From [Phialemoniopsis] sp. UDSM-2020 (taxonomy: Eukaryota; Ascomycota; Sordariomycetes; Thyridiales; Thyridiaceae): a stretch of DNA of 64,000 nt. The stretch spans positions 372,001-436,000 of the forward strand of contig JAEILZ010000004.1 of the NCBI GenBank assembly GCA_018873225.1. Reading direction: 5' to 3'. The notes under the pieces were generated by a model. It was given only the letters and a program-made list of their open reading frames with translations. It did no database searches and was not told the origin of the DNA. The stretch's first letter is position 1, and every line of letters starts with the position of its first letter. Positions 54,560 to 64,000 of this stretch are shown one piece after another. Position numbers and translations under genes: made by a program.

Positions 54560-56818
54560 ATGTCCTTGATTCAGTTCACACTGGAGCTGACCAAGCTTTT
54601 CCCTATCAGGGAGGCACTGGACTACGCTGTCGCTGCGGTCGTTGACCACGCTCGGGATCTCCGCAAATCGGGCTCAGATCTCATTGTCGAATACGACCTT
54701 GCCAGCATTTTCGGACGCGGCAGGATAAACGAAGAGGTAAAGACTAAGTTCAAGAATGATATACTCAAAGAAACAAACATTGTCCCACTCCTTGGCGACA
54801 CCGCCGGCGGTATACACCTCGCTTCTGGTGCAGGGCCCACGGTTCAGCACGCATTCAAGTCCCCAGACGGGGCATACCTATCTTCAGTTGTCCAGATTTC
54901 CATGCTGTCAGCGTTTCACACTGCAGATGATCTCGCCGAAGCTTTGAATGAATGCATCGCTCAGCGGCATAAGCTCAACTACCCGGACTCCAATCTTGGT
55001 GCAGGCGTCGAAGGCATTGCCGCAACTATAGGGGCCATCAGGGAACAGACCATGGCTTTCAACTGGAGTATCATGTTTGCGGCTGTGGAGTCCAAGCTGC
55101 GAGCAGCGCACCCAGAATACCTTAGAAGGCCCTCAGACCGGACATCCCTCGCGTGCCTGACGCCAAACGCTCTGTTCGCTGCCATGGATATGCTCTACAT
55201 GGTTCAGACCCTTCCATATGATCGAAGAATATTACTTAGAAGTCAGAGAGGGCTTATAGTAATTGTCATTTGGGCTCATTTTCTCCTGGCGCTTACCGTC
55301 ACAATCACAGGCCTCCCACAAGGGGAATTGACATTCGGTCATCACTCCACTGCCCAGGTCATCATCGAGTGGGATTCGGACCTTGCAATTCCCAATGAGG
55401 GCGACATGGAAATTCTGTTGCTCGATTCAACATCAGAAATTATATTTTCAGTCAAATCGCAAACTCTGACGATGGACAATATTGCTAGACAGGAAACGCA
55501 TGCAATACGAAACTACGGAACTCAGTGGCTTCGAAGGCAAAGCAATCTCGTCATCTTTGTCGACGAAAACGATCAAGTTTATCATGAGACAGCGAACCAG
55601 TTGACTGCAATGGCCTGTCGGCTAGCCACGATGATACATGCAACTGATTCGTATCATTTTCTGGAGTCCACCCTGCAGTATGAACCGATCAAACGCTGGC
55701 AGGTCTTGGCAGCTTCAAGACTCATATTCCAAGATCTCCACATCGACCTCGCTACGGTGGATAAGCTTATCGTGGAATACATGAACAGTCTCACGAACAA
55801 ATTTGCAACTTTCGAGCCTCGAATATGTGGCCATCTAAGCCATTTACCAGAAAAGGAACGCCAAATGGCCGTGGAAGCTCTGGGACTGGAAGGCTTGATG
55901 ACATTCATTCTCCTTGTTGCCAACTTGGCCGACATAGAGGATAGTGCCGAAGCTTCTGTCGCATTCAACCCTAGCATGCGGTATTCTTCTGAGGCGCTGC
56001 GAGACGCATTCGGCTATTGGAAAAGCCCATCCCAGAAGTCTTTAAACAACCCCATCTTCGATATATTTCTTGACTATTTCTCTGGGGGTCGTTCCGATAC
56101 ACAAGACGAAGGCCAACTGATTGCTGTCAGTCACAGTGGCTGGACTCTCATCTTGGATGTTGTTGGTGACAAAGACCCAGGAGATGTACGCCCTTGGAGG
56201 CTTCATCTGCGAAAAGGAGTGCCAACAAATAGCGTGACAGGGGAGAGTAAACATCAGATTATGGATGTTACCAGACTGACCAGATGGGCAGCCAGGACTC
56301 CAGAGCAGACTCTATCCGCTGAAGGAGAATCAATTGTCCCCCGATTCACTACAAACGTCAAACATCGCCGGATCTTCATCAGTACCCAGCGCCACTGTTT
56401 CCGGGTCATCCTCGAGTTTGACGTCGAGGACGACACAAATGAGGTCATTGCAAATTCGTGGAGAAGACCCGAATCTAGGGCAGATCTTTCTGCTCGGAAG
56501 ATTACTTCTGTCTACCTCAGGCTTGACCGCGCCATTCGGCAAATGAGATCCACGTTGCCATGTGTGCACTCACTGTGTTTAGATCAGATTATACTTGGCC
56601 CTGAGGTGATCTGGACAGGTGGAGGAAATAACCGAATGTGGGAGAAGGTGTGTGTTCTCTTAGTAAAAAACAGTAAATGGGCGCGCTGGCTGGCAGTACT
56701 ATCAGTGATGGATAACTCCGCCGGGAGAAAGGTGATACTCAGATGTAGACATACATGTGAGGAATGTGCAATCAAACTGGCGGTAGAAAACGAAGGCAGG
56801 TGGCTGGTGATCCTCTAA
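54560..56818 (+). CDS. Large protein of unknown function
   Basis: Intronless frame of 752 residues, far longer than chance allows, starting MSLIQFTLELTKLFPIRE. I recognise no family. One short hydrophobic segment (GLIVIVIWAHFLLALTVTITG, residues about 235-255) could be membrane-associated. It divides a helical N-terminal half containing VVDHARDLRKSGSDLIVEYD from a mixed alpha/beta C-terminal half. The C-terminus contains CRHTCEECAIKL, with closely spaced Cys and His residues. Codon use is less GC-biased than in the neighbouring transporter and biotin genes, resembling the accessory genes of the first 20 kb. There is no signal peptide. It is probably a lineage-restricted fungal gene; no function is proposed. 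Confidence 0.7.
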   Translation: MSLIQFTLELTKLFPIREALDYAVAAVVDHARDLRKSGSDLIVEYDLASIFGRGRINEEVKTKFKNDILKETNIVPLLGDTAGGIHLASGAGPTVQHAFKSPDGAYLSSVVQISMLSAFHTADDLAEALNECIAQRHKLNYPDSNLGAGVEGIAATIGAIREQTMAFNWSIMFAAVESKLRAAHPEYLRRPSDRTSLACLTPNALFAAMDMLYMVQTLPYDRRILLRSQRGLIVIVIWAHFLLALTVTITGLPQGELTFGHHSTAQVIIEWDSDLAIPNEGDMEILLLDSTSEIIFSVKSQTLTMDNIARQETHAIRNYGTQWLRRQSNLVIFVDENDQVYHETANQLTAMACRLATMIHATDSYHFLESTLQYEPIKRWQVLAASRLIFQDLHIDLATVDKLIVEYMNSLTNKFATFEPRICGHLSHLPEKERQMAVEALGLEGLMTFILLVANLADIEDSAEASVAFNPSMRYSSEALRDAFGYWKSPSQKSLNNPIFDIFLDYFSGGRSDTQDEGQLIAVSHSGWTLILDVVGDKDPGDVRPWRLHLRKGVPTNSVTGESKHQIMDVTRLTRWAARTPEQTLSAEGESIVPRFTTNVKHRRIFISTQRHCFRVILEFDVEDDTNEVIANSWRRPESRADLSARKITSVYLRLDRAIRQMRSTLPCVHSLCLDQIILGPEVIWTGGGNNRMWEKVCVLLVKNSKWARWLAVLSVMDNSAGRKVILRCRHTCEECAIKLAVENEGRWLVIL

Positions 56819-57335
56819 TTCGGACTGGCAAGAGGAGTGAAGAACTACTTTACCTAGTGAGAACGTGTTAATCAGAACGGTCGAGTAATAGAAATCGAGA
56901 AGACGGGCGAAATACAATCTTGGAGCATTTCGAGAATAGAATCAGATAGAAGAAAATAGGGATGCCTACCTCCCCAGTCCTTTTCTTAAGCTGACGCGCA
57001 GCTTCTTTTCCTGGAAACAGCTGGCGACCTACCTTCCACAATTTTGAAATCTCCTTGCCTTTCTGCTACACTTTCCTTGGACGCTCCTCCCTTCGGATTT
57101 CATCCCCAGCCCGAAAGCTGTTTCGAAGTCTCGTTGCTGTCGCCGTCCACAGTTGAGTGACCTCCCCCCGGGCCCCAATGCTCTCCATCTTTTGTTGAAT
57201 CCCCGGCCGTCACATCCGCCTCACATTTCACTCGAACTCACCTGATACACACCACACCTCCAGTCTTGCCTTTAACTCTGTCATATCACTTATCCCAAGC
57301 CCCTTCACGTTTCATCGACCCGGTGACACACCGCC
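56819..57335. other. Intergenic, promoter of the gene at 57336
   Basis: Pyrimidine-rich leader sequence dominates 56990-57330. Nothing else seen. Confidence 0.5.
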
Positions 57336-58583
57336 ATGGACAGCAAACGACCCGCGGCATCAGCCTTTGGGGGCCCCGCGGCCAAGAAGATCAAGTCGGA
57401 GATCAAGGGTGAAGGTACTGATCGTAAGATCAACCTGTCCTCGATCCCGATGGCCCCCAAGGTTCCCAAGATCGAGAACACGACCAAGCTCGAGAACATT
57501 CCGCCCGCTGACTACAAGCCCGGCAACTTCTCGGTAATTACGTTTCATTGCCTTCTATTGATCTGTTCATGTTGCCGCTGCGTGTTTTCGACAGATGCTC
57601 ATCAGAGGTTCTGACAATTCGCTATATAGCAGGTCTCGACAGGATTCGCACCGAGCGGCGGCAGCGGTTATCGACGCCGACGAGGCCGTGGGGGAAATGC
57701 AATCGTTGCATACCGGGGCAGGGCTGACCAGATATCTGCTCATTACAATCAGCGGGAGGAAACCGTCGTGTTCACCTGCTCTCGCGGAGACGATGGCCCA
57801 ATTGACTGGGATACTGTGGGCGTGGAGAGAGAGATTTTCCAACGCCTCAACAATGCTCACTTCAACATCGTCCCTGAAGGCGGATGGGGTTTCTTGGACG
57901 AGTTGCTTGGTCCAGAGTGGTTTCGCCCAGCCCGAGTAGGTTACAGAGTATCTTGTAGGGGACGAGGGGCTAACCGGTTTCAGGGCAAGAGGCCAGTCTC
58001 GACAATCGCGATTTATGTCGACCCGGGTCTAGTCATGGCCATGGACGCGATAGAACGGTTGGAAAAAGGGGCCATGCCGCGCGAGCTCTCATACGAGAGC
58101 ATCGAATCCCCGCCGTGTCCTCCTAAGACCGAGGCCGAACTCAACGAGATTCTGAAGGCCCATGCGGAGCGGAAACCCGAACCGAACCTCTGCAACAAAG
58201 TCGAAGCCGCCAATGTCACGCCCGAGCCGGCTAGGTCATTCTTCCCATCTTCCAGGCCCATTCCTAGGGCAGGCACTCTGCCTGCTTCCACTGTGATGAG
58301 CTCCGCATCGAATGGACTCCAGCAGCCATTGCTCGCGGCGAGATCTGAGACGGCGCCACCAACTAAGTCCGGTCCGAGTGATGTCCCGGTGCTGACAGAT
58401 GTTCGAACGAATGACCCCCTAGCATGGTATGGACTGGCCCCTGGCGGGGCCCGTCCAGAGCTTACCATTGTCGGCGCGGGCGAGGTTGTTCACTCGGTTC
58501 AGGCTTCGCCAACTGGGGCTCAGCCGACGATCGGACAGAGGGCCGAGGACAACGTTGCCGAGGCCTCGCCATCTGCGAAGTGA
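57336..58583 (+). CDS. Protein of unknown function, basic N-terminus
   Basis: Modelled as exons 57336-57533, 57633-57935 and 57984-58583, giving 366 residues. The second intron (48 bp, GTAGGT donor, GCTAAC branch, TTTCAG acceptor) is a multiple of three without stops, so a retained form would also be in frame. The N-terminus has a nuclear-localisation-like PAAKKIKSEIKGEG. Exon 2 starts with a Gly/Arg-rich stretch (YRRRRGRGGN), then a compact conserved-looking part: TVVFTCSRGDDGPIDWD, then REIFQRLNNAHFNIVPEGG and FLDELLGPEWFRPA. The C-terminal 200 residues are Pro/Ser/Ala-rich and probably disordered. I do not recognise a family. The Arg/Gly stretch could bind nucleic acid, which is only a suggestion. 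Confidence 0.65.
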
Positions 58584-59201
58584 GGAACAAACATTCGCCG
58601 GGTATTGGGGTAAAGCTGGTCATGACTACTAGATGTTGCAGGGGGCCCATGTGGAGAGAGTCAGTCTGTCTCGACTGATGAGGGAAGTCCCCTGGCCTTG
58701 TGGCCTGCCAGCGTCTGTGAGGCCTCTTTTGTGCTTGACAGTGTTTCATTGTGTGTTGTTGGTGACTTGTGAGGTGTTTTGTTTGCTGTTGCTTCTCTCA
58801 TCTCAATCGGTGAGGACTTCCTGCTTGTTCTATGTATAATTTCCCTTGTTGGAGGATGTCATTGTTGTAGGAATTGCTTTTGCTAGTTCACATTCACTGG
58901 CTTGGAGTTCAAATGGACTACGCATAATTATTGTTTGTCATTTTTGTCATATTGATAACAATATTGGGAACATTAATATAATTGTTCTGGGTTCCAAAAC
59001 CACAACCTCTGCTTGAACATTTGGTCGATTGACCCCAAATTCCCCTTTAGCGTCTTCGTAAACTCGTCATGATCTTCTCCATAATCCTCATCATCCCTAT
59101 CTCATGGCGACATGGTGATCTACGGCTCTTCCAACCCTACCATTGTTGACTACAATCTGGATATCTTGTGTATCTCTCTCCTTCCTTCCTCGCGACATGA
59201 A
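58584..59201. other. Convergent intergenic gap, no gene seen
   Basis: 3' regions of the unknown gene at 57336 and the dioxygenase gene. AT-rich around 58920-58990. Confidence 0.5.
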
Positions 59202-60345
59202 CTAGAACTTAGGCAGTCCCAGGGCCTCTCGTCGGCCAGTGCTGGCGGGGTCCAGATATGGGACGCCGCCGATGCCAGAGGCGCGGACGCCTGTCCTTAC
59301 GCCGTCGACGAGGTGGGTGTCGGGCTGGTGCACAAAACATATTAGCATATTTACTTTCGAATCGAGATCGAGAGACAAGACTACTCACAGTGGCAGCGTG
59401 GAAGGTGCACTCGTTGCTCCAGATGGCGCACGCGCCGCGCGTCCAGTGCATGCGCGCGATGCCGTCATGGTTGCGCGTGATGAGCCGCGCGACGTACTCG
59501 CGGATCATGGTGTCCTCGTAGCTCGTCACGTCGTTGATGCGGCTGACGTGGATGCCCACGCCCGCAAAGACCGACTTCCAGCCCGTAACAGGGTGCGTCC
59601 GGACCACGGGGTGCGAGGGGCTGAACTCATAGTCCTTGTTCAGCGGGCTCCCGCGGGGCGTCATGACGTCGTAGTTGCCGGTCTCGCAAGCCGATTTGAA
59701 GACGGGCTGCGCGCACGTCGCCGTGAGCGACTCGAAGAACTTCTTGTACGGCTCCGAGAGCTTGTCGTACACCTCGTAGCCCGAGCACCAGAGGGTGTCG
59801 CCTCCGGCCGCGGGGGTGTCTTGCATGCGCAGGAAGGAGAAGTCGGAGGGGCAGTTCTCGTAGAGGCTGTCCGAGTGCCACTCGCGGCCGAGGTCGCGCG
59901 GCTCCCCCAGGGTGCCGGGCCTGTTCTTCATGGTGGCGTAGAGCTTCTTGGCGGCCTCGGAGTTGATCACATAGATGTTCTTGTCGGTGGTACCGTCGGC
60001 CATGGGCAGGTTGTTGGGGTCGTTGTACAGCGGGTGGACGTGCAGGCCGTTCTCGGCGGGGCGGCCGGTCAGCTTGCCGAGCAGGTCGGTGATGTGCTTC
60101 TGCTCGTCGACCGAGAGGTCGTCCTGCGGCTTGCGGAAGAAGACCACGCCGCGCTCGCAGATTGTGATGGCGAGGTCGCGCAGCTGGTCCTCGGCGTCGG
60201 GGGCGTCGAGCATCTCCTTGAGGGAGGCGTTGGGGTACTCGCGGCCGATGATGGGGGTCACGTCGACGTACTCGAGGTGGTCGATCGAGGTGCCCTTCTT
60301 GAGGGGCTGAACCTTGAGGGCGGGGGTCTGGCCGAGGGAGCCCAT
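59202..60345 (-). CDS. TauD/TfdA-family Fe(II)/2-oxoglutarate dioxygenase
   Basis: Exons 60345-59389 and 59324-59202, intron of 64 bp, giving 359 residues from MGSLGQTP. The metal-binding HxD is in GREWHSDSLYE and the distal His is in NECTFHAAT, immediately before the intron. Other family landmarks are ICERGVVFFRKPQDDLS, then FSFLRMQDTPAAGGDTLW, then VVRTHPVTGWKSVF (2-oxoglutarate side) and the ending LDPASTGRREALGLPKF. Fungal members include taurine and alpha-ketoglutarate-dependent sulfonate dioxygenases, which release sulfite for sulfur supply. The exact substrate is not evident. Cytosolic by absence of any targeting signal. Confidence 0.92.
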
Positions 60346-62772
60346 TGTGATGGTGTTTATGTGTGGATGTGAAGTTAGGACGGAGAGGAGAGAGGGAAGG
60401 AAATGGTTCGGTTTGGGTATCAATGTGCTTGCAAAGTGGTGAGGAGAAGTCGAGTGTGGAGGATAATCAAGTTAGACACTAAGTAATATTCCACTTCAGA
60501 GAGGCGGTGGCACAAGACGAGGCGAGAACAATATGTCTTGGCGAAATGAGGCTCGTTAAAGATGTGGTTGTGAGTGTATTATCTTTTTACATGTGTCTAT
60601 CTCCTCTGCAAGGGTCGTCATGCAGCTTATGAGCACCATGCAGCGCCTCGCAGGAACATTGATAATACAAGACCATCCCGCGGACAAGTACGACCGGACG
60701 CGAATCGGCGTCGATGTCGAGCAGAGCACCACATCCGAGGGATGAATTGAGCCGGTTCAGGTGGGCGACATCGGAAATGCGGGGGAACGATGGGGGCATC
60801 ACTGTCGTTCAAGACTCCACCACCACCAGCACCGAGGGTTTAGACTGAAAAGAGGATGGATCACTGATGACATTTCTCGTCGTTCCCATTCCTTGAGCTT
60901 TCCCCACCCGCACTGGGGAAGCACGGGGACGAAACCCCAGTTATTAGAGTACAAGTCACTGGCTCACCCACTAACTTAGCACCCACACCCTCTCATAATG
61001 CCTAGTCTGGGGTTGGTTCACTGACACACACTCCTGTAACTATGTGGGGGATGGATAAAATAAAGGCCATGAACCAGATCCTGGGTTCTTGTTGCCCGAT
61101 CAAATGGCAGGCTCCTGATACTGAAATGCCGAGTGCGCCACCAAGACAAGCTTGGGGCTAACTCTGGGGACTTTGGGGTAAAAATCGGGGTCAGTGTGTC
61201 ATGTGTTATCAATTGATCTTTGACAATCTGGCATCCGACGCCGAAGACTAGACGCGAAAGAGGACAAGTTTGGTGATGATTCTCAGCCTCTGTTGCAATA
61301 CGAGGTGGGATCTGTAAACCCAGCATCAATCGCCGTGACGCGTTCCGGAATATCAAGATTCCTTGGTGAAGCCATCACCACGGCGTGAGCTAGAATAAAG
61401 ATAGGAGGAGATAAATATGGCATTGTTGGCTATCAGTTCTGCTTGGAGGGAAAGACCGCCCGAACCGTAGTCTTGGGTGCGGACGCGGGGACGGTTGAAG
61501 CGCGGCCAGCCACCCGGCTTGGAGAAATTGGGCACATTGACGGGAAGCGTACACGAACCCGTTCATGATCCAAGAATGAAAGGCATACAAGACAGCAGTA
61601 CGGCGTCAAAAGCAGAGACACCGCCCTACGACAGGGCCGGCGTCGGCTTCCCCACTTGATGTGTTTGTCATTGCTGAGAGATTGCCTTGGTGCAACCGAA
61701 CTGCCGATCCAACCCCAATGCCAACGCTGCTTTGCCGCTCGATTTGTGCAGACCCCATGCTTTGACTCGGCCGGCGGGTTTGTGCATCTTGTGCACTTCT
61801 CCTCTCCAGGAAAAACGACGAGACAAGCCTCTCCGCACTATTCGACTTAGACCCATCAAGCTAGTCCCCGGTTGGAGGTAGAGTGACGTGCCAAAGACAC
61901 GGGAGATGCGGGAAAAGAGGTTTTGAGAATCTGCTTGGGATGCTTGGCTCAGGCATACACGAGATGGCCCTCTTTTCGGCTGCCATCATGCCGCCCTCCA
62001 CACGGGCCAACCTCTCTGCTCGCGTCCAGGACTCTCTGGTCTCTCCAATCACCGCCGTTCTAGCTACCGCTAGCTGACCAACCTTTCTTTCTCCAGACTC
62101 CATTCTTATCCCCATTCTCCTATGGATCACCCCGGTATCCCCCAGTCTCTAGCCAGTCCCTCATCTCCATTCTCTCCGCTTCATGCCTGGCAGCCCCACC
62201 GTAAAGACCAGCCAGCACACACCTACAGAGTAAATGACACGGAAATGCGCTTCCTTACCGAGTACAGCACATCTCGTCCCCCTCAATTTTGCAAGAGCCC
62301 ACCAGAGACACTATCTCCAAACGCGGAAAAGGGCAAGAATCGGCAATTGACCGTAGCAGTCCTTTTTCTCTCGGTATAGATTCCTACCGGCTGGCGGTGG
62401 GGGAGTGTCGCCCCAATGTATCCTAGATCAGAATCTGGCCCTCTGGCGAGTCTCCTTTCGTGCAATGCAAATGCGATTTGGCCCAGTAGACGCGAGTGGA
62501 GGACCCCTTGCTACCTCCTTGTCTCCAACACCCTGCACGCACGCGTGAACCTCGAGTGACTATTTTAAAGAGCCCGGGGTAGTCCACTTCCTGGAAACAT
62601 CACGGCCCTCAATATCTAGACTTCCTTCCAAATTTCTTTCCTGTCTACAGGTTCTGGGTGGCGATCAAGTCGTACCTCCCATCTACTCACTCTCTCTTTT
62701 TATCGAGAGGAGCCCTCCGTATACCGCCCTCCTCATTCTATACATCTGTAGCCTCCCACATCGTGAGCAAAG
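60346..62772. other. 2.4-kb divergent intergenic region, no gene seen
   Basis: Between the dioxygenase and a sugar transporter, which are divergently transcribed. Only short open frames. The final 200 bp are the probable leader of the transporter gene. Confidence 0.5.
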
Positions 62773-64000
62773 ATGGCCGGAGGCGCCCCCAACGTCTCGG
62801 CGAATCCGCTGAAGCTCGACGTCCGCTCCCATCTCAAGTGCTTGGGCATCTGCATGATCGTCACGGTGTCCAGCTTCCAGTATGGCCTCGACTACGCCCT
62901 CGTCGGCGGCCTCATGGCCATGCCGGGCTTCCTCAAGGTCTTTGGCTACTACGACGACAAGGCGCACAAGTGGGCCATCGACCCGACCGTCCAGCAGCTC
63001 ATCTCGTCCCTCATGACCATCGGCACCTTTGTCGGCTCCCTGCTCGTCGGGCCCTTCTCCCAGCGGTTTGGCCGCCGGAACGGCCTGTGGGTCGCGTCCC
63101 TGCTCAACTTTGTCTCGACGGCCATCATGCTGGGCACCACCAATCTTGGTGCTCTGTACTTTGCGCGTTTCTTGCTCGGTAGGTACTTCTGCAATGAATA
63201 TTGGTCTATTGCAGATCACATATATTAACATACAATCTCTCTTCACCAGGCATCTCGGTCGGCTGGTTCCTCACCTTCGCCCAGGTCTACATCAACGAGG
63301 TCTCCCCGGCCCACCTGCGCGGCATCGTCTTCGCCATCTACCAGTCCCAGCTGTCCATCGGCTCCATCACGGGCGCCGCCGTCGACTACGGCACGCACCT
63401 CATGCCGGGCAAGGAGGCCTACCGCATCCCGCTCGCCGTCTTCTTCGCCGCGCCCACCATCCAGTCTATCTGTCTGATCTTCTTCCCGGAGAGCCCGCGC
63501 TGGCTCATGACGCAAGGGCGGACGGAGGAGGCCGAGAAGTCGCTGCGCCGCCTGCGCAACAAGGACATCGCAGAGGCCGAGTTCCAGGCCGAGTTCAACG
63601 AGATCCGCGTCTCGACGGCCGAGCAGATCGAGAGCCACCAGAACGGCAAGCAGCTGTGGTTCGAGCTCTGGAAGGGCACCAACCTGCGCCGCACGCTGCT
63701 GTCGATTGCCATCATCTGCTTCCACTGCGCCAATGGTCAGTTTCTATTCCACCACCTCCGACATGCGTAAGCAGGTTCCAGTGCTAACATATGCTTCACC
63801 TGCTACAGGCTCCTCCTGGATCAACATCTACACGACCTACTTCCTCACCATCGCCGGTGTCGAGAACGCTTTCGCTTACTCGACCATGGTCACTTGCATG
63901 GGCCTCATCGGCGTCCTGAGCAGTCTCTTCTTCGTCCGCCACGTCCAGCGCCGCCTCATTGTCATGGTCGGCGTCGCCGCCTGCGGCCTGTGCCAGCTCG
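62773..64000 (+). CDS. MFS sugar transporter, 3' end outside window
   Basis: Exons 62773-63178, 63250-63735 and 63809 onward, running off the window edge; introns of 71 and 73 bp. The translated part begins MAGGAPNVSANPLKLDVRSH and shows sugar-porter features: FQYGLDYALVGGLMAMPGF in helix 1, QRFGRRNGLW, ARFLLGISVGWFLTFAQVYINEV across the first intron, LRGIVFAIYQSQLSIGS and FFPESPRWLM. This is the alpha-glucoside/hexose-type group common in ascomycetes. The second half, including the C-terminal PETKG signature, lies beyond 64000. It is not closely related to the transporter at 52310, judging from helix-1 and loop motifs. Confidence 0.9.

Noticed and set aside
59239..60372. 377-codon frame opposite the TauD gene
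   Set aside because: Antisense shadow; the dioxygenase motifs are on the other strand.

Overview
This is nuclear DNA of a filamentous ascomycete (Pezizomycotina), most likely a Sordariomycete. Nearly every multi-exon gene has short introns (47-99 bp) with GT..AG borders and ACTAAC/CTGAC-like branch points, and the coding regions are GC-rich. The families present are typical of such fungi: a PNP-NACHT-ankyrin NLR, 2EXR/F-box-like proteins, DUF5672 proteins, Kelch-transmembrane proteins, GMC oxidoreductases and a bifunctional BioDA. About 22 protein-coding genes were modelled. Exon joins were worked out by hand, and every multi-exon model closes in frame.

1-20.9 kb looks like an accessory compartment. 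It holds four small secreted proteins: a 12-Cys Kex2-processed protein at 483, a 6-Cys protein at 12790, a cyanovirin-N-like protein with a nonsense codon at 13710-14181, and a duplicated-module Cys protein at 17087. It also holds a degenerate uracil-DNA glycosylase fused to a 2EXR domain with an in-frame UAG, a flavin-reductase-like protein, a 1631-residue NLR with a poly-Glu microsatellite in its effector domain, an F-box-like protein and a Kelch membrane protein.

21-38 kb carries secreted and housekeeping enzymes: a GH2 beta-galactosidase-like enzyme, a secreted GMC oxidoreductase whose last intron appears to be GC-AG, a Fic-domain protein, a CPD photolyase transcribed divergently from SLX4, and an NmrA-like protein.

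38-49 kb holds a Nudix hydrolase ending in the peroxisomal signal AKL, two divergently oriented DUF5672 paralogues with N-terminal membrane anchors, and a biotin pair. In that pair KAPA synthase (BioF) and bifunctional dethiobiotin synthetase/DAPA aminotransferase (BioDA) share a 286-bp promoter. BioDA seems to need a 12-nt micro-exon.

49-64 kb begins with a 3-kb gene-free stretch. It is followed by two MFS sugar transporters (the second runs off the window), two genes of unknown function and a TauD-type dioxygenase. No tRNA, rRNA, transposon or CRISPR feature was recognised.
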